The notes below the pieces were generated by a model, which did not search any database, was not told where the DNA came from, and was given only the letters and a program-made list of their open reading frames with translations. A DNA stretch of 27,233 nt from a virus, in IMG/VR virus record IMGVR_UViG_3300030380_000554, positions 1 to 27,233 of that record; one strand, written 5' to 3'. Shown here piece by piece: positions 20,307 to 27,233 of the stretch; the first letter of the stretch is position 1; every line of letters begins with the position of its first letter. The position numbers were made by a program, and so were the translations under genes.

Positions 20307-20948
20307 ATGGCAGAAGTAGAAATAGGTGGAGCTAAAATTACAGGTGGTAAACTGTTTTGGGCTTTACCGTTATTAGGAGCATTAGGCTCTGGTGCATGGG
20401 GTGGATTTACTTTGTACCAAGAATTTTTAGACTTACGTGAAGCTACAGAAAACTATGTATCGCCTGATTTGTCTCATATAGATAATCACATTACTATGGT
20501 AGAAGGTGAGTTAGGTATTATAGGTGCGGAGTTTAAAGCCCTCAAAGAAGTAGATGCTGCAACTGGAGCAGTTATACGAGAGCAGATCAACTCAGTTAAA
20601 GCTATATCTGCTCAACTACAAACAGATCTACATGATCTACGAATGGATCTTAACCAAGATACAGCAGAGACAAACAACGCTATTGAAGTTAAGTCAGACA
20701 AGATAAACGCTAATATAGATAAACAAGAAGCACGTTTAGAAAAACAAGACTCTCGTAATCGTCAGAACATAGAAGATGTACGAGGCGTTATTAATACATT
20801 TGAACTACGGTTTGAATCTACTATCAGTTCTTTTGAAGAACGTATGGATGCTAAGATGTCTAAGCTAGATCAAAAGCTTGATAACTTAGAATCAGCACTA
20901 GATAAAAAGATACAACGTGCAATAGATAACCCACTGGCAGGAAATTAA
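20307..20948 (+). CDS. Membrane-anchored coiled-coil protein, 213 aa
   Basis: A short N-terminus, one transmembrane helix at about 15-37 (LFWALPLLGALGSGAWGGFT), then a long coiled coil from about 60 to 205 (RFESTISSFEERMDAKMSKL) ending KKIQRAIDNPLAGN. The architecture suggests a membrane-tethered spacer, possibly a spanin-like or envelope-bridging protein, but no Rz-type signature or lipobox partner is visible. It follows the EF-hand gene by 12 nt and the next start is immediate. Confidence 0.7.
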   Translation: MAEVEIGGAKITGGKLFWALPLLGALGSGAWGGFTLYQEFLDLREATENYVSPDLSHIDNHITMVEGELGIIGAEFKALKEVDAATGAVIREQINSVKAISAQLQTDLHDLRMDLNQDTAETNNAIEVKSDKINANIDKQEARLEKQDSRNRQNIEDVRGVINTFELRFESTISSFEERMDAKMSKLDQKLDNLESALDKKIQRAIDNPLAGN

Positions 20949-21224
20949 ATGGTAGAGTATAGAGGTGAAAAATTTTCAGGGTACAACAAACCTAAACGTA
21001 CACCTAAACATTCAAGTAAATCCCATGTAGTACTAGCCAAAGAAGGTAGTACAATTAAAATGATACGCTTTGGTGAACAAGGCGCAAGCACAGCAGGTAA
21101 GCCTAAAGCAGGTGAGTCTGCCCGTATGAAGGCTAAACGTAAAAGTTTTAAAGCACGACACGGTAGGAATATAGCCAAGGGCAAGCTGAGTGCTGCGTAT
21201 TGGGCTAATAAAGTCAAATGGTAA
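20949..21224 (+). CDS. Small basic conserved phage protein, 91 aa
   Basis: YRGEKFSGYNKPKRTPKHSS, SHVVLAKEGSTIKMIRFGEQ, KAKRKSFKARHGRNIAKGKL then SAAYWANKVKW: a motif set I recall across T4-like and T7-like marine phages (DUF6321-type, from memory). The role is unknown. The KRKSFKARH block resembles a nucleic-acid-binding basic helix. It abuts the preceding stop. Confidence 0.78.
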   Translation: MVEYRGEKFSGYNKPKRTPKHSSKSHVVLAKEGSTIKMIRFGEQGASTAGKPKAGESARMKAKRKSFKARHGRNIAKGKLSAAYWANKVKW

Positions 21225-21237
21225 AGGATATCAAGCA

Positions 21238-21675
21238 ATGGCTCCAAAAAAAGATTTAATAGAAGCTGCAGCAAAACTTTTAAAAGGCGGTGGAAAAAAA
21301 GGTAGTAGAGGAATTTCAGGTCCATCTATGACCTCTAAACAATATGGACAAAAACAAAGAGAATTACAAAATGTAATAAATACATCAAAGTCAGCTAGTT
21401 TAGTAGCAGCAGCTAAAAAAACACTTGCGGCTTTAGATAGAAAGTTTTCAAGGGAAAAACTTAGTTCTGATGCAAAAAGATCAGGATCTAAAAAAGTAAC
21501 TTTAGGTAGTATGCGTAAAGGTAAAGCAGACAAAGACTTTAACAAAGGTGGTATGCCTAAAAAAGATCATGGTAAATCTGGATCATATGGTAAAGCATAT
21601 ATGAAAGGTGGAATGGCTACAGACATGCGTAAGACAGGAATGTTCAAGGGTGGATACTCCACTAAGAAAAAATAA
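21238..21675 (+). CDS. Basic protein with KGGM repeats, 145 aa
   Basis: An N-terminal helix MAPKKDLIEAAAKLLKGGGK, a middle coiled region (KTLAALDRKFSREKL), then repeated Lys-Gly-Gly-Met/Tyr units (FNKGGMPKKDHGKSG, YMKGGMATDMRKTG, MFKGGYSTKKK). I start at 21238, where AAAGGA lies 9 nt upstream; an open frame runs back to 21190 inside the previous gene. The repeat style is shared with the gene at 22383-22574. Possibly an internal virion or DNA-condensing protein, by composition only. Confidence 0.75.
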   Translation: MAPKKDLIEAAAKLLKGGGKKGSRGISGPSMTSKQYGQKQRELQNVINTSKSASLVAAAKKTLAALDRKFSREKLSSDAKRSGSKKVTLGSMRKGKADKDFNKGGMPKKDHGKSGSYGKAYMKGGMATDMRKTGMFKGGYSTKKK

Positions 21676-21881
21676 TGTGGACACCGTTAGTACTTATGTG
21701 TTCTATGTATGTAACCACAGATTGTGCAACATACGGTGGACCAATATTTAAAACGGAAGCTGCATGTTATCAAGGAATGGAAGATATAGGATTACCCTAT
21801 TTAAGACAAAAGTTTCCTAGTCATATTGCACGTGCTAAAAAGTGTGTGTACTGGGATGTGAAAGACAAAATAGATACTTAA
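21675..21881 (+). CDS. Small four-cysteine protein, 68 aa
   Basis: MWTPLVLMCSMYVTTDCATY then FKTEAACYQGMEDIGLPYLR and ARAKKCVYWDV. The N-terminus is mildly hydrophobic and could be a weak signal sequence; four Cys (9, 17, 31, 57) would suit disulfides outside the cytoplasm. The start overlaps the previous stop (TAATG). No family assigned. Confidence 0.68.
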   Translation: MWTPLVLMCSMYVTTDCATYGGPIFKTEAACYQGMEDIGLPYLRQKFPSHIARAKKCVYWDVKDKIDT

Positions 21882-21897
21882 TTAGAAAGGATAGACA

Positions 21898-22140
21898 ATG
21901 GATAAAATGAAATCGTCAATCGCAAGTATAACAGAAATGGGCATTGCTCTTATTACACTATCAATAGTAGCATCAGTACTTGTAGGACCAAGCAACTTAA
22001 TTTTTCTTGGTAATGCAGTAGGAAATATTATTGACCTAGTTGAAAATCTAGGAAGTTCAGGACTTGCTGGACTCATTGTTGCAGGGATTGTACTACACCT
22101 ATTTGGGTGGTGCGGTTTTTGTGATTGCAAAAAGAAGTAA
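21898..22140 (+). CDS. Two-helix membrane protein, 80 aa, holin-like in shape
   Basis: Two hydrophobic segments at about 14-37 (MGIALITLSIVASVLVGPSN) and 54-71 (SGLAGLIVAGIVLHLFGWCG), separated by an acidic loop, with a Cys-Lys tail (CGFCDCKKK). AAAGGA lies 6-7 nt before the ATG. It could be a second holin or antiholin, since a three-helix holin lies 400 bp downstream, but other small membrane roles fit as well. Confidence 0.68.
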   Translation: MDKMKSSIASITEMGIALITLSIVASVLVGPSNLIFLGNAVGNIIDLVENLGSSGLAGLIVAGIVLHLFGWCGFCDCKKK

Positions 22141-22154
22141 AATGCATAACGGAC

Positions 22155-22183
22155 TTGCAAACTTAGCTGTTTTATGTTATAAC
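22155..22183 (+). promoter_or_regulatory. Promoter for the DUF1127 gene, TTGCAA-17-TATAAC with TGn
   Basis: The -35 TTGCAA at 22155-22160, exactly 17 bp, then -10 TATAAC at 22178-22183 preceded by TGT, an extended -10. It is the best sigma70-type promoter seen in the window and lies in the widest gap of the right arm (22141-22248). Confidence 0.6.
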
Positions 22184-22208
22184 TAGATATGATATAACTC
22201 CTATTATA

Positions 22209-22229
22209 TAAGTCAGAACAATTGACTTA
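22209..22229. promoter_or_regulatory. Inverted repeat in the DUF1127 leader
   Basis: TAAGTCA (22209-22215), 7-nt spacer, TGACTTA (22223-22229). It lies between the predicted transcription start and the AAAGGAG ribosome site, so it could be an operator or an RNA stem limiting translation. Confidence 0.5.
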
Positions 22230-22248
22230 AACATAAAAGGAGAAAGAT

Positions 22249-22395
22249 ATGTTTAAAAGATTATGGAATAAAGCAGTTAAATTGCAAGAACGTAGAGCAA
22301 ACTATTGGAAACTAAAAAATATGACAGATAGAGAACTCAGAGATATTGGTGTTTCTCGCTACGATATTGAAAGGGGATTAATATGCCGGGAATGA
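22249..22395 (+). CDS. DUF1127 (YjiS-like) small protein, 48 aa
   Basis: MFKRLWNKAVKLQERRANYW then KLKNMTDRELRDIGVSRYDI matches the DUF1127 signature: a basic amphipathic helix followed by L-x-x-M-x-D-R-E-L-x-D-I-G-V-x-R-x-D-I. Members are abundant in Alphaproteobacteria, where one (CcaF1 of Rhodobacter) is reported to bind RNA and affect mRNA decay. AAAGGAG lies 6 nt before the ATG. The gene has its own promoter and operator-like repeat, and overlaps the next gene by 13 nt. A host-derived regulator acting on transcripts is the favoured inference. Confidence 0.82.
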   Translation: MFKRLWNKAVKLQERRANYWKLKNMTDRELRDIGVSRYDIERGLICRE

Positions 22396-22574
22396 AGAAA
22401 AAACCTGCTTCTAGTCAAAAAGGGCTTAAAAAGTTACCTACTGCTGTACGTAACAAGATGGGCTACATGAAAGCTGGGGGTATGGCTAAGAAAAAAATGA
22501 TGGGTGGCGGCATGGCTAAAAAGAAACCTACAACAAAAATGATGTATGGTGGAATGGCTAAGAAAAAGAAATAA
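22383..22574 (+). CDS. Basic GGMAKKK-repeat protein, 63 aa
   Basis: MPGMKKKPASSQKGLKKLPT then three GGMAKKK-type repeats (AGGMAKKK, GGGMAKKK, YGGMAKKKK). Extremely basic and Met/Gly-rich. It resembles the C-terminal repeats of the 145-aa protein at 21238. The start lies inside the end of the DUF1127 gene, and its stop overlaps the holin ATG. Role unknown; a structural or DNA-neutralising function is plausible. Confidence 0.75.
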   Translation: MPGMKKKPASSQKGLKKLPTAVRNKMGYMKAGGMAKKKMMGGGMAKKKPTTKMMYGGMAKKKK

Positions 22575-22972
22575 TGTTAGCTCAACTTATATCACCTGTC
22601 ACTGGTCTTCTCGACAAGTTTATTGAAGATAAAGACCAAAAGAATGCTCTCGCTCACGAGATAAGCACGATGGCTGAACGCCATGCTCAGGAACTAGCTA
22701 TGTCTCAGATTAAAGTTAATCAAGAAGAGGCAAAGTCTGGTTCCTTATTTATTGGTGGGTGGAGACCTTTTGTAGGTTGGATCTGTGGAATTGCGTTACT
22801 ATATCACTTTATCTTACAGCCTTGTATCTTATTCTTTGCTACAATGTTTGGAGCTACACTACCACCACTACCTGCATTTGATATGGGTAGTCTTATGACT
22901 GTTCTTATGGGTATGCTAGGATTGGGCGGTTTACGTAGCTATGAAAAGAGCAAAGGCATTGCTAAAAAATGA
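22574..22972 (+). CDS. Holin, three-TM gene-transfer-agent type
   Basis: Makes the inner-membrane lesions that release endolysin. A charged N-terminal helix (residues 1-53) precedes the family hallmark GSLFIGGWRPFVGWICGIAL (56-75), then a second hydrophobic segment LQPCILFFATMFG and a third MGSLMTVLMGMLGLGGLRSY with a basic tail. This matches the Holin_3TM family known from alphaproteobacterial gene transfer agents and marine phages. It overlaps the endolysin start by 4 nt, forming a lysis pair. Confidence 0.88.
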   Translation: MLAQLISPVTGLLDKFIEDKDQKNALAHEISTMAERHAQELAMSQIKVNQEEAKSGSLFIGGWRPFVGWICGIALLYHFILQPCILFFATMFGATLPPLPAFDMGSLMTVLMGMLGLGGLRSYEKSKGIAKK

Positions 22973-23487
22973 GTGAAGCAAACTTTTCTAAATGTTTAGA
23001 TATGCTCTTACATCACGAAGGTGGCTTTGTAAATCATCCTGACGATCCGGGTGGTATGACAAATTTAGGTGTTACAAAAGCTGTATATGAAAAGTACATC
23101 AAACGTAATGCTACTGAAGCTGAAATGAGAGCTTTAACAAAAACAGAAGTATCTCCAATATATAAAACTAACTATTGGGATAGAGGAAAATGTGATGATT
23201 TACCTAGTGGAGTGGATTGGTCTGTTTTTGATTGGGGCGTTAATAGTGGCATGGGCAGGGCAGCAAAAGCGTTGCAGTTTATTGTTGGCTCTACTGTTGA
23301 TGGTGGCATTGGCCCTAACACACTAAGAGATGTAGCTAAACATAAACCACATGACATTATAGTAGAGATGCATCAAGCACGACAAAAGTTTTACGAAGGA
23401 CTATCTACTTTTTCTACCTTTGGTAGAGGATGGTCACGTAGAAACAATGAGACATTAGAAACAGCATTAGAAATGGCAGGAGAATAA
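22969..23487 (+). CDS. Endolysin, glycoside hydrolase family 108 muramidase
   Basis: Cleaves peptidoglycan at lysis. The catalytic motif is HHEGGFVNHPDDPGGMTNLG (15-34) with Glu17, diagnostic for GH108 (ZliS-like). A helical core VFDWGVNSGMGRAAKALQFI and the C-terminal peptidoglycan-binding segment DGGIGPNTL then RQKFYEGLSTFSTFGRGWSR follow, as in complete members of about 170 residues. There is no N-terminal signal sequence, so release depends on the upstream holin. Confidence 0.93.
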   Translation: MSEANFSKCLDMLLHHEGGFVNHPDDPGGMTNLGVTKAVYEKYIKRNATEAEMRALTKTEVSPIYKTNYWDRGKCDDLPSGVDWSVFDWGVNSGMGRAAKALQFIVGSTVDGGIGPNTLRDVAKHKPHDIIVEMHQARQKFYEGLSTFSTFGRGWSRRNNETLETALEMAGE

Positions 23488-23488
23488 T

Positions 23489-23662
23489 ATGGCAAAAGGC
23501 GTACAACATTATTATAAGGACGGTAGGAAGTTTAATGGGAACACTCATAAAATGCCTAATGGATCTTTACACACAGGTAAGACACATACTAAAGGTTCTA
23601 AAGTTGTGGTTCATTTTAAAGATCTTTCAGCAACAGCAAAAAAACGAGCAAAAAGTACCTAG
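23489..23662 (+). CDS. Small basic conserved phage protein, 57 aa
   Basis: MAKGVQHYYKDGRKFNGNTH then KMPNGSLHTGKTHTKGSKVV and FKDLSATAKKRAKST: a His/Lys/Gly-rich repeat-like protein I recognise from many marine phages, without a known role. It begins 1 nt after the endolysin stop. Like the other basic small proteins of this arm it may be packaged or help condense DNA, by inference only. Confidence 0.72.
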   Translation: MAKGVQHYYKDGRKFNGNTHKMPNGSLHTGKTHTKGSKVVVHFKDLSATAKKRAKST

Positions 23663-23685
23663 ATATTTAGCAGGAAGAAAAAATA

Positions 23686-24057
23686 ATGGCACGTGAATTA
23701 ACAGAAAAACAACAAAAGTTTTTACATGTTTTGTTTGATGAGGCAGGTGGCGATGCAGCTATTGCAAAAAAACTTGCTGGCTATGCACCTACGTATAATA
23801 CAAGTGAATTAGTAAATAGTCTTAAAGAAGAAATACTAGAAGCAACACAATCTTATATGGCACGTAATGCTCCTAAAGCTGCAATGTCTATAGTAGGTGG
23901 TTTATACGAACCAACTGAACTAGGTATACGTGATAAGTTAAGTGCAGCAAAAGAACTGCTAGATCGTACAGGTTTAGTAAAAACTGAAAAAGTACAAGTA
24001 GAAGCTAAAGGTGGTGTTATGTTAATGCCACCTAAAGTTGTATCTCAAGATGACTGA
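23686..24057 (+). CDS. Putative terminase small subunit, 123 aa
   Basis: The N-terminus ARELTEKQQKFLHVLFDEAG then GDAAIAKKLAGYAPTYN is a helix-turn-helix of the small-terminase type (ELTEKQ-x-FL start). Residues 90-110 (DKLSAAKELLDRTGLVKTE) form the usual oligomerisation helix, followed by a short beta end (GGVMLMPPKVV). It would bind phage DNA at the packaging site and load the large subunit two genes downstream. It overlaps the next gene by 8 nt. Confidence 0.75.
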   Translation: MARELTEKQQKFLHVLFDEAGGDAAIAKKLAGYAPTYNTSELVNSLKEEILEATQSYMARNAPKAAMSIVGGLYEPTELGIRDKLSAAKELLDRTGLVKTEKVQVEAKGGVMLMPPKVVSQDD

Positions 24058-24460
24058 TAGATCTCTTGGCAAGTGGAAACTACCGCAGCCTATAGATATA
24101 CAAGAAAATAATGAATGGGTAAAGATACCTAGAATATCACGAACCATACCATTTGGGTATGAAGAAGACACAGAAGACAATGCCATATTAAATCCAATCC
24201 CTGACCAACTTGACAAACTTGAAATGGCAAAAAAGTATTTAAAACAATACTCATATCGTGAAGTATCAAACTGGTTGACTACAAATACTGGTAGATCTAT
24301 ATCTCACGTAGGTTTAAGGAAACGATTGGACAATGAGCAAAGACGAAATAACAAAGCTAGAAGCTTACGCCAGTGGGCAGAGTATGCAGAAAAGGCGATC
24401 TCCAAAGCGAAAGAAATTGAAGAAAGTCGCACAGGAGCAAAAGAAGCCGCAACAATCTAA
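24050..24460 (+). CDS. Conserved phage protein with helix-turn-helix, between terminase genes, 136 aa
   Basis: MTDRSLGKWKLPQPIDIQEN then NEWVKIPRISRTIPFGYEED and the segment YSYREVSNWLTTNTGRSISH, which reads as a recombinase-like helix-turn-helix, followed by a basic helix GLRKRLDNEQRRN. It is familiar from marine T7-like phages next to terminase. It may take part in packaging-site recognition. I use the ATG at 24050; an in-frame TTG lies 12 nt upstream. Its last 128 nt overlap the large terminase gene. Confidence 0.72.
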   Translation: MTDRSLGKWKLPQPIDIQENNEWVKIPRISRTIPFGYEEDTEDNAILNPIPDQLDKLEMAKKYLKQYSYREVSNWLTTNTGRSISHVGLRKRLDNEQRRNNKARSLRQWAEYAEKAISKAKEIEESRTGAKEAATI

Positions 24461-25910
24461 AGTTATTGAAACAACAAATATAGATTTTGTTAAAGTAAAA
24501 AAACTAGAAGAAGATCACAATATAATTTTTAAGCCAAACGATGGCCCACAAACAGATTTTCTAGCGGCAAGTGAACGAGAAGTATTATATGGTGGCAGTG
24601 CTGGTGGTGGTAAATCCTACGCAATGCTTGCAGACCCTCTGAGGTATATGGGGCATCCTGCGTTTAGTGGTCTACTACTACGACACACAACGGAAGAGTT
24701 ACGTGAACTTATATTCAAATCACAAGAGATGTACCCCAAGATATGGCCCGGAATCAAATGGTCTGAAAGAAAGATGCAGTGGACCGCGCCATCTGGCGCA
24801 AGGTTGTGGATGTCGTATCTTGATAGAGAAGACGATGTCTTGCGTTATCAGGGTCTGGCATTTAGCTGGATAGGCTTTGACGAATTAACTCAATGGGCCA
24901 CACCATATGCATGGGATTACATGCGGTCTCGTCTACGGTCTACTGCACCTGACCTACCTATCTTTATGAGGGCAACTACAAACCCCGGAGGTAGAGGACA
25001 CCACTGGGTTAAAAAAATGTTTATTGACCCTGCGATACCAAACAAGGCTTTTGAAGCTACAGACATAGAAACTGGAGAAGCATTAAAGTATCCAGCAGGA
25101 CACGAAAAAGCAGGTATATCTTTATTTAAACGTAGATTTATACCAGCACGACTAAAAGATAATCCATACTTAGCAGAAGCAGGTGACTATGAAGCAATGC
25201 TCTTGTCACTACCAGAACAGCAAAGACGACAGCTACTAGACGGTGATTGGGATATTAAAGAAGGCGCAGCCTTTACAGAGTTTAATAGAGACCTACATGT
25301 TATTGAACCGTTTGATATACCAAGTAACTGGGTAAGATTTAGAGCCTGTGACTATGGATATGGAAGTAAATCTGGAGTAGTATGGTTTGCTTGCGCCCCT
25401 AATGAACAGTTAATTGTTTACAGAGAACTGTATGTAGGTAAAGTACTAGCTACAGATTTAGCAGATAGAATACTGGAATTAGAAGCAGGTGATGGTACTA
25501 TTAGATATGGGGTTTTGGATAGTTCTCTTTGGCACAAAAGAGGGGATACTGGGCCTAGTCTTGCAGAGCAGATGGTAAGTAGAGGTTGTCGTTGGAGACC
25601 GTCAGATAGAAGTAAAGGATCAAGAGTAGCAGGTAAAAATGAAATACATAGACGGTTACAAGTAGATGAATTTACAGAAGAACCAAGGCTTGTATTTTTT
25701 AATAACTGTACAAATATAGTTTCTCAATTACCAGCTATACCATTGGATAAAAAAAATCCAGAAGACATTGATACAAATAGCGAAGACCACTTGTATGATG
25801 CATTAAGGTATGGTATTATGTCAAGACCAAGGTTTAGTATATTTGACTACGATCCACACGGACGACCCCAATCTAGTATGCCAATGGCAGACAAAACTTT
25901 TGGATATTAA
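24333..25910 (+). CDS. terL: Terminase large subunit (packaging ATPase and nuclease)
   Basis: Drives DNA into proheads and cuts concatemers. Walker A is GGSAGGGKS (87-95), Walker B WIGFDEL with D183/E184, the coupling motif TTNPGG (215-220), and the C-terminal RNase H-like nuclease begins with D340 in RACDYGYGS, continues with VLDSSLW and ends with DHLYDALRYG. The first 50 residues are Lys-rich and lie in the overlap with the previous gene. The ATG at 24333 has AAGGA 12 nt upstream; Met18 at 24384 is an alternative. Length 525 is normal. Confidence 0.95.
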   Translation: MSKDEITKLEAYASGQSMQKRRSPKRKKLKKVAQEQKKPQQSKVIETTNIDFVKVKKLEEDHNIIFKPNDGPQTDFLAASEREVLYGGSAGGGKSYAMLADPLRYMGHPAFSGLLLRHTTEELRELIFKSQEMYPKIWPGIKWSERKMQWTAPSGARLWMSYLDREDDVLRYQGLAFSWIGFDELTQWATPYAWDYMRSRLRSTAPDLPIFMRATTNPGGRGHHWVKKMFIDPAIPNKAFEATDIETGEALKYPAGHEKAGISLFKRRFIPARLKDNPYLAEAGDYEAMLLSLPEQQRRQLLDGDWDIKEGAAFTEFNRDLHVIEPFDIPSNWVRFRACDYGYGSKSGVVWFACAPNEQLIVYRELYVGKVLATDLADRILELEAGDGTIRYGVLDSSLWHKRGDTGPSLAEQMVSRGCRWRPSDRSKGSRVAGKNEIHRRLQVDEFTEEPRLVFFNNCTNIVSQLPAIPLDKKNPEDIDTNSEDHLYDALRYGIMSRPRFSIFDYDPHGRPQSSMPMADKTFGY

Positions 25911-25921
25911 AGGTATTATAA

Positions 25922-27233
25922 ATGGCAGAAGATCAAGAATTTACAGATGACGAACAAGTCGTATTAGAAGACTCTGAAGACTCAGGAGTTGATGATGCTA
26001 ATATTAGTGCTATTATTCCGTTTGTCATGGATAGATATAAACGTGCTGATGATTACAGACAACAAGATGAAGATAGATGGCTAAGATCGTACCGTAACTA
26101 TAGAGGTATCTATGGGTCTGATGTTCAGTTTACTGAAGCGGAAAAGTCTAGAGTATTTATTAAAGTCACAAAAACAAAAACACTTGCAGCCTACGGACAA
26201 ATTGTAGATGTATTATTTGCAAGTAATAAGTTTCCACTTACAGTTGAGCCTACAATATTACCTGAAGGTGTTGTAGGTGATGTACACTTTGATCCAAAAG
26301 AACCAGAGCAACTTAGAAACTCAGAGCTTGATGAGCCTGTAAGTCCTTATGGATACAAAGGTGATGGAAAAGAGATACCTGCAGGAGCTACAGCAAAAAC
26401 ATTATCAGAAAGTTTAGGACCACTAGGAGATAAACTAGATGACATTGAAGGTGTTAAAGCAGGTACAGGTAAAACTCCTACTGCAATAACCTTTAGTCCA
26501 GCTATGATTGCTGCAAAAGCAATGCAAAAGAAAATACAGGATCAACTAGAAGAGTCTAGTGCTAATAAACATTTACGTAGTACAGCATTTGAAATGGCAT
26601 TATTTGGCACAGGAATAATGAAAGGTCCATTTGCTGTAGATAAAGAGTATCCTAATTGGGATGAAGAAGGTGAATATTCGCCAAGAATTAAAACTGTACC
26701 ACAAGTATCCCATGTATCTGTTTGGAACTTTTATCCAGACCCAGATGCAAACAATATAGATGAAGCACAGTATGTAATTGAACGTCATAAGATGTCTCGT
26801 TCACAGTTAATTGCATTGAAAAAACGTCCTTACTTTAGAGCGTCAGTAATTGATGATGCAATCATGCAAGGCACAAACTATACAAAAGAGTCATGGGAAG
26901 ATGATTTATCTGACTATGCACCTGAATATGGAGTAGAACGCTATGAAGTCCTTGAGTATTGGGGTATGTGTGATTATGATATGTTGGTGGAGCAGGGTAT
27001 TGAAATCCCTGCAGAACTTGAGGGAGTTGACGAACTACAGGCAAATATATGGATTTGTAATGGTAAACTCTTGCGTATGGTACTTAATCCATTTAAACCT
27101 GCTACCATTCCTTACATGGCTGCGCCATATGAATTGAACCCTTACTCTTTCTTTGGTATAGGTATTGCAGAAAATATGGACGATACCCAAACACTTATGA
27201 ATGGGTTTATGCGTATGGCTGTAGATAATGCAG
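25922..27233 (+). CDS. Portal (head-tail connector) protein, N-terminal 437 residues, cut by window edge
   Basis: Forms the dodecameric ring at the capsid vertex through which terminase pumps DNA. Recognised by position right after terminase and by the podovirus-type portal pattern: an acidic N-terminus, IIPFVMDRYKRADDYRQQDE, RWLRSYRNYRGIYG, then a clip/stem region with VSHVSVWNFYPDPDANNIDE and the typical MAAPYELNPYSFFGIGIAEN with DDTQTLMNGFMRMAVDNA near the window end. The gene is open to base 27233 with no stop. Confidence 0.88.
   Translation, partial: MAEDQEFTDDEQVVLEDSEDSGVDDANISAIIPFVMDRYKRADDYRQQDEDRWLRSYRNYRGIYGSDVQFTEAEKSRVFIKVTKTKTLAAYGQIVDVLFASNKFPLTVEPTILPEGVVGDVHFDPKEPEQLRNSELDEPVSPYGYKGDGKEIPAGATAKTLSESLGPLGDKLDDIEGVKAGTGKTPTAITFSPAMIAAKAMQKKIQDQLEESSANKHLRSTAFEMALFGTGIMKGPFAVDKEYPNWDEEGEYSPRIKTVPQVSHVSVWNFYPDPDANNIDEAQYVIERHKMSRSQLIALKKRPYFRASVIDDAIMQGTNYTKESWEDDLSDYAPEYGVERYEVLEYWGMCDYDMLVEQGIEIPAELEGVDELQANIWICNGKLLRMVLNPFKPATIPYMAAPYELNPYSFFGIGIAENMDDTQTLMNGFMRMAVDNA

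Overview
The window is a 27 kb piece of a tailed double-stranded DNA phage (Caudoviricetes) with a T7-like replication set, almost certainly from a marine bacterium. The closest type I can name from memory is the HMO-2011-like podoviruses, known from SAR116, Roseobacter-clade and SAR11 hosts. Three things point there: a family A DNA polymerase with a DnaJ-type CxxCxGxG zinc-finger insert between its exonuclease and polymerase domains, a class II (B12-dependent) ribonucleotide reductase, and a set of small basic, EF-hand and exported proteins familiar from marine phages. The DNA is AT-rich by eye, genes are packed with 1-4 nt or longer overlaps, and most starts carry an AGGAG-type site. Both ends of the window cut through genes (nrdJ on the left, portal on the right).

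Left arm (1-16050, all leftward). Reading in the direction of transcription, it opens with an unknown 192-residue protein, then about 18 very small genes (15.4-10.8 kb). These include a zinc ribbon, three tiny membrane peptides, an ArfA-like ribosome-rescue candidate, a three-cysteine enzyme-like protein and a pyrimidine-dimer-glycosylase-like protein. The replication block follows: DUF932 protein, HNH endonuclease, tyrosine integrase, primase, helicase, GIY-YIG-type protein, DNA polymerase, a probable ssDNA-binding protein, PD-(D/E)XK exonuclease, T7 endonuclease I-like resolvase and ribonucleotide reductase. Together they would open and copy the phage genome, recycle host DNA into dNTPs and resolve branched intermediates. 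Primase and helicase are separate genes, unlike the fused T7 protein.

Control region (16051-16913). This roughly 860 bp non-coding stretch separates leftward and rightward transcription. It holds two copies of the 15-mer CACACTCTTAGTGTG, several other inverted repeats, four CACTTAA heptamers and two plausible rightward sigma70-type promoters, one with a dyad over its -35 element.

Right arm (16914-27233, all rightward). Exported and membrane proteins come first, including an unusual signal-peptide protein with TonB-like Glu-Pro and Lys-Pro tracts. A run of small, very basic proteins follows, then a DUF1127 gene with its own promoter, the lysis pair (three-TM holin and GH108 endolysin), a small-terminase-like protein, large terminase and portal.

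Most worth a second look: six copies of a 14-bp palindrome GTCCAAC(A/G)TTGGAC confined to 13.4-15.7 kb, inside and between small early genes; a small gene whose only well-placed start is ATA; the phage DUF1127 gene with its own promoter and operator-like repeat; and the operator-rich divergent region.
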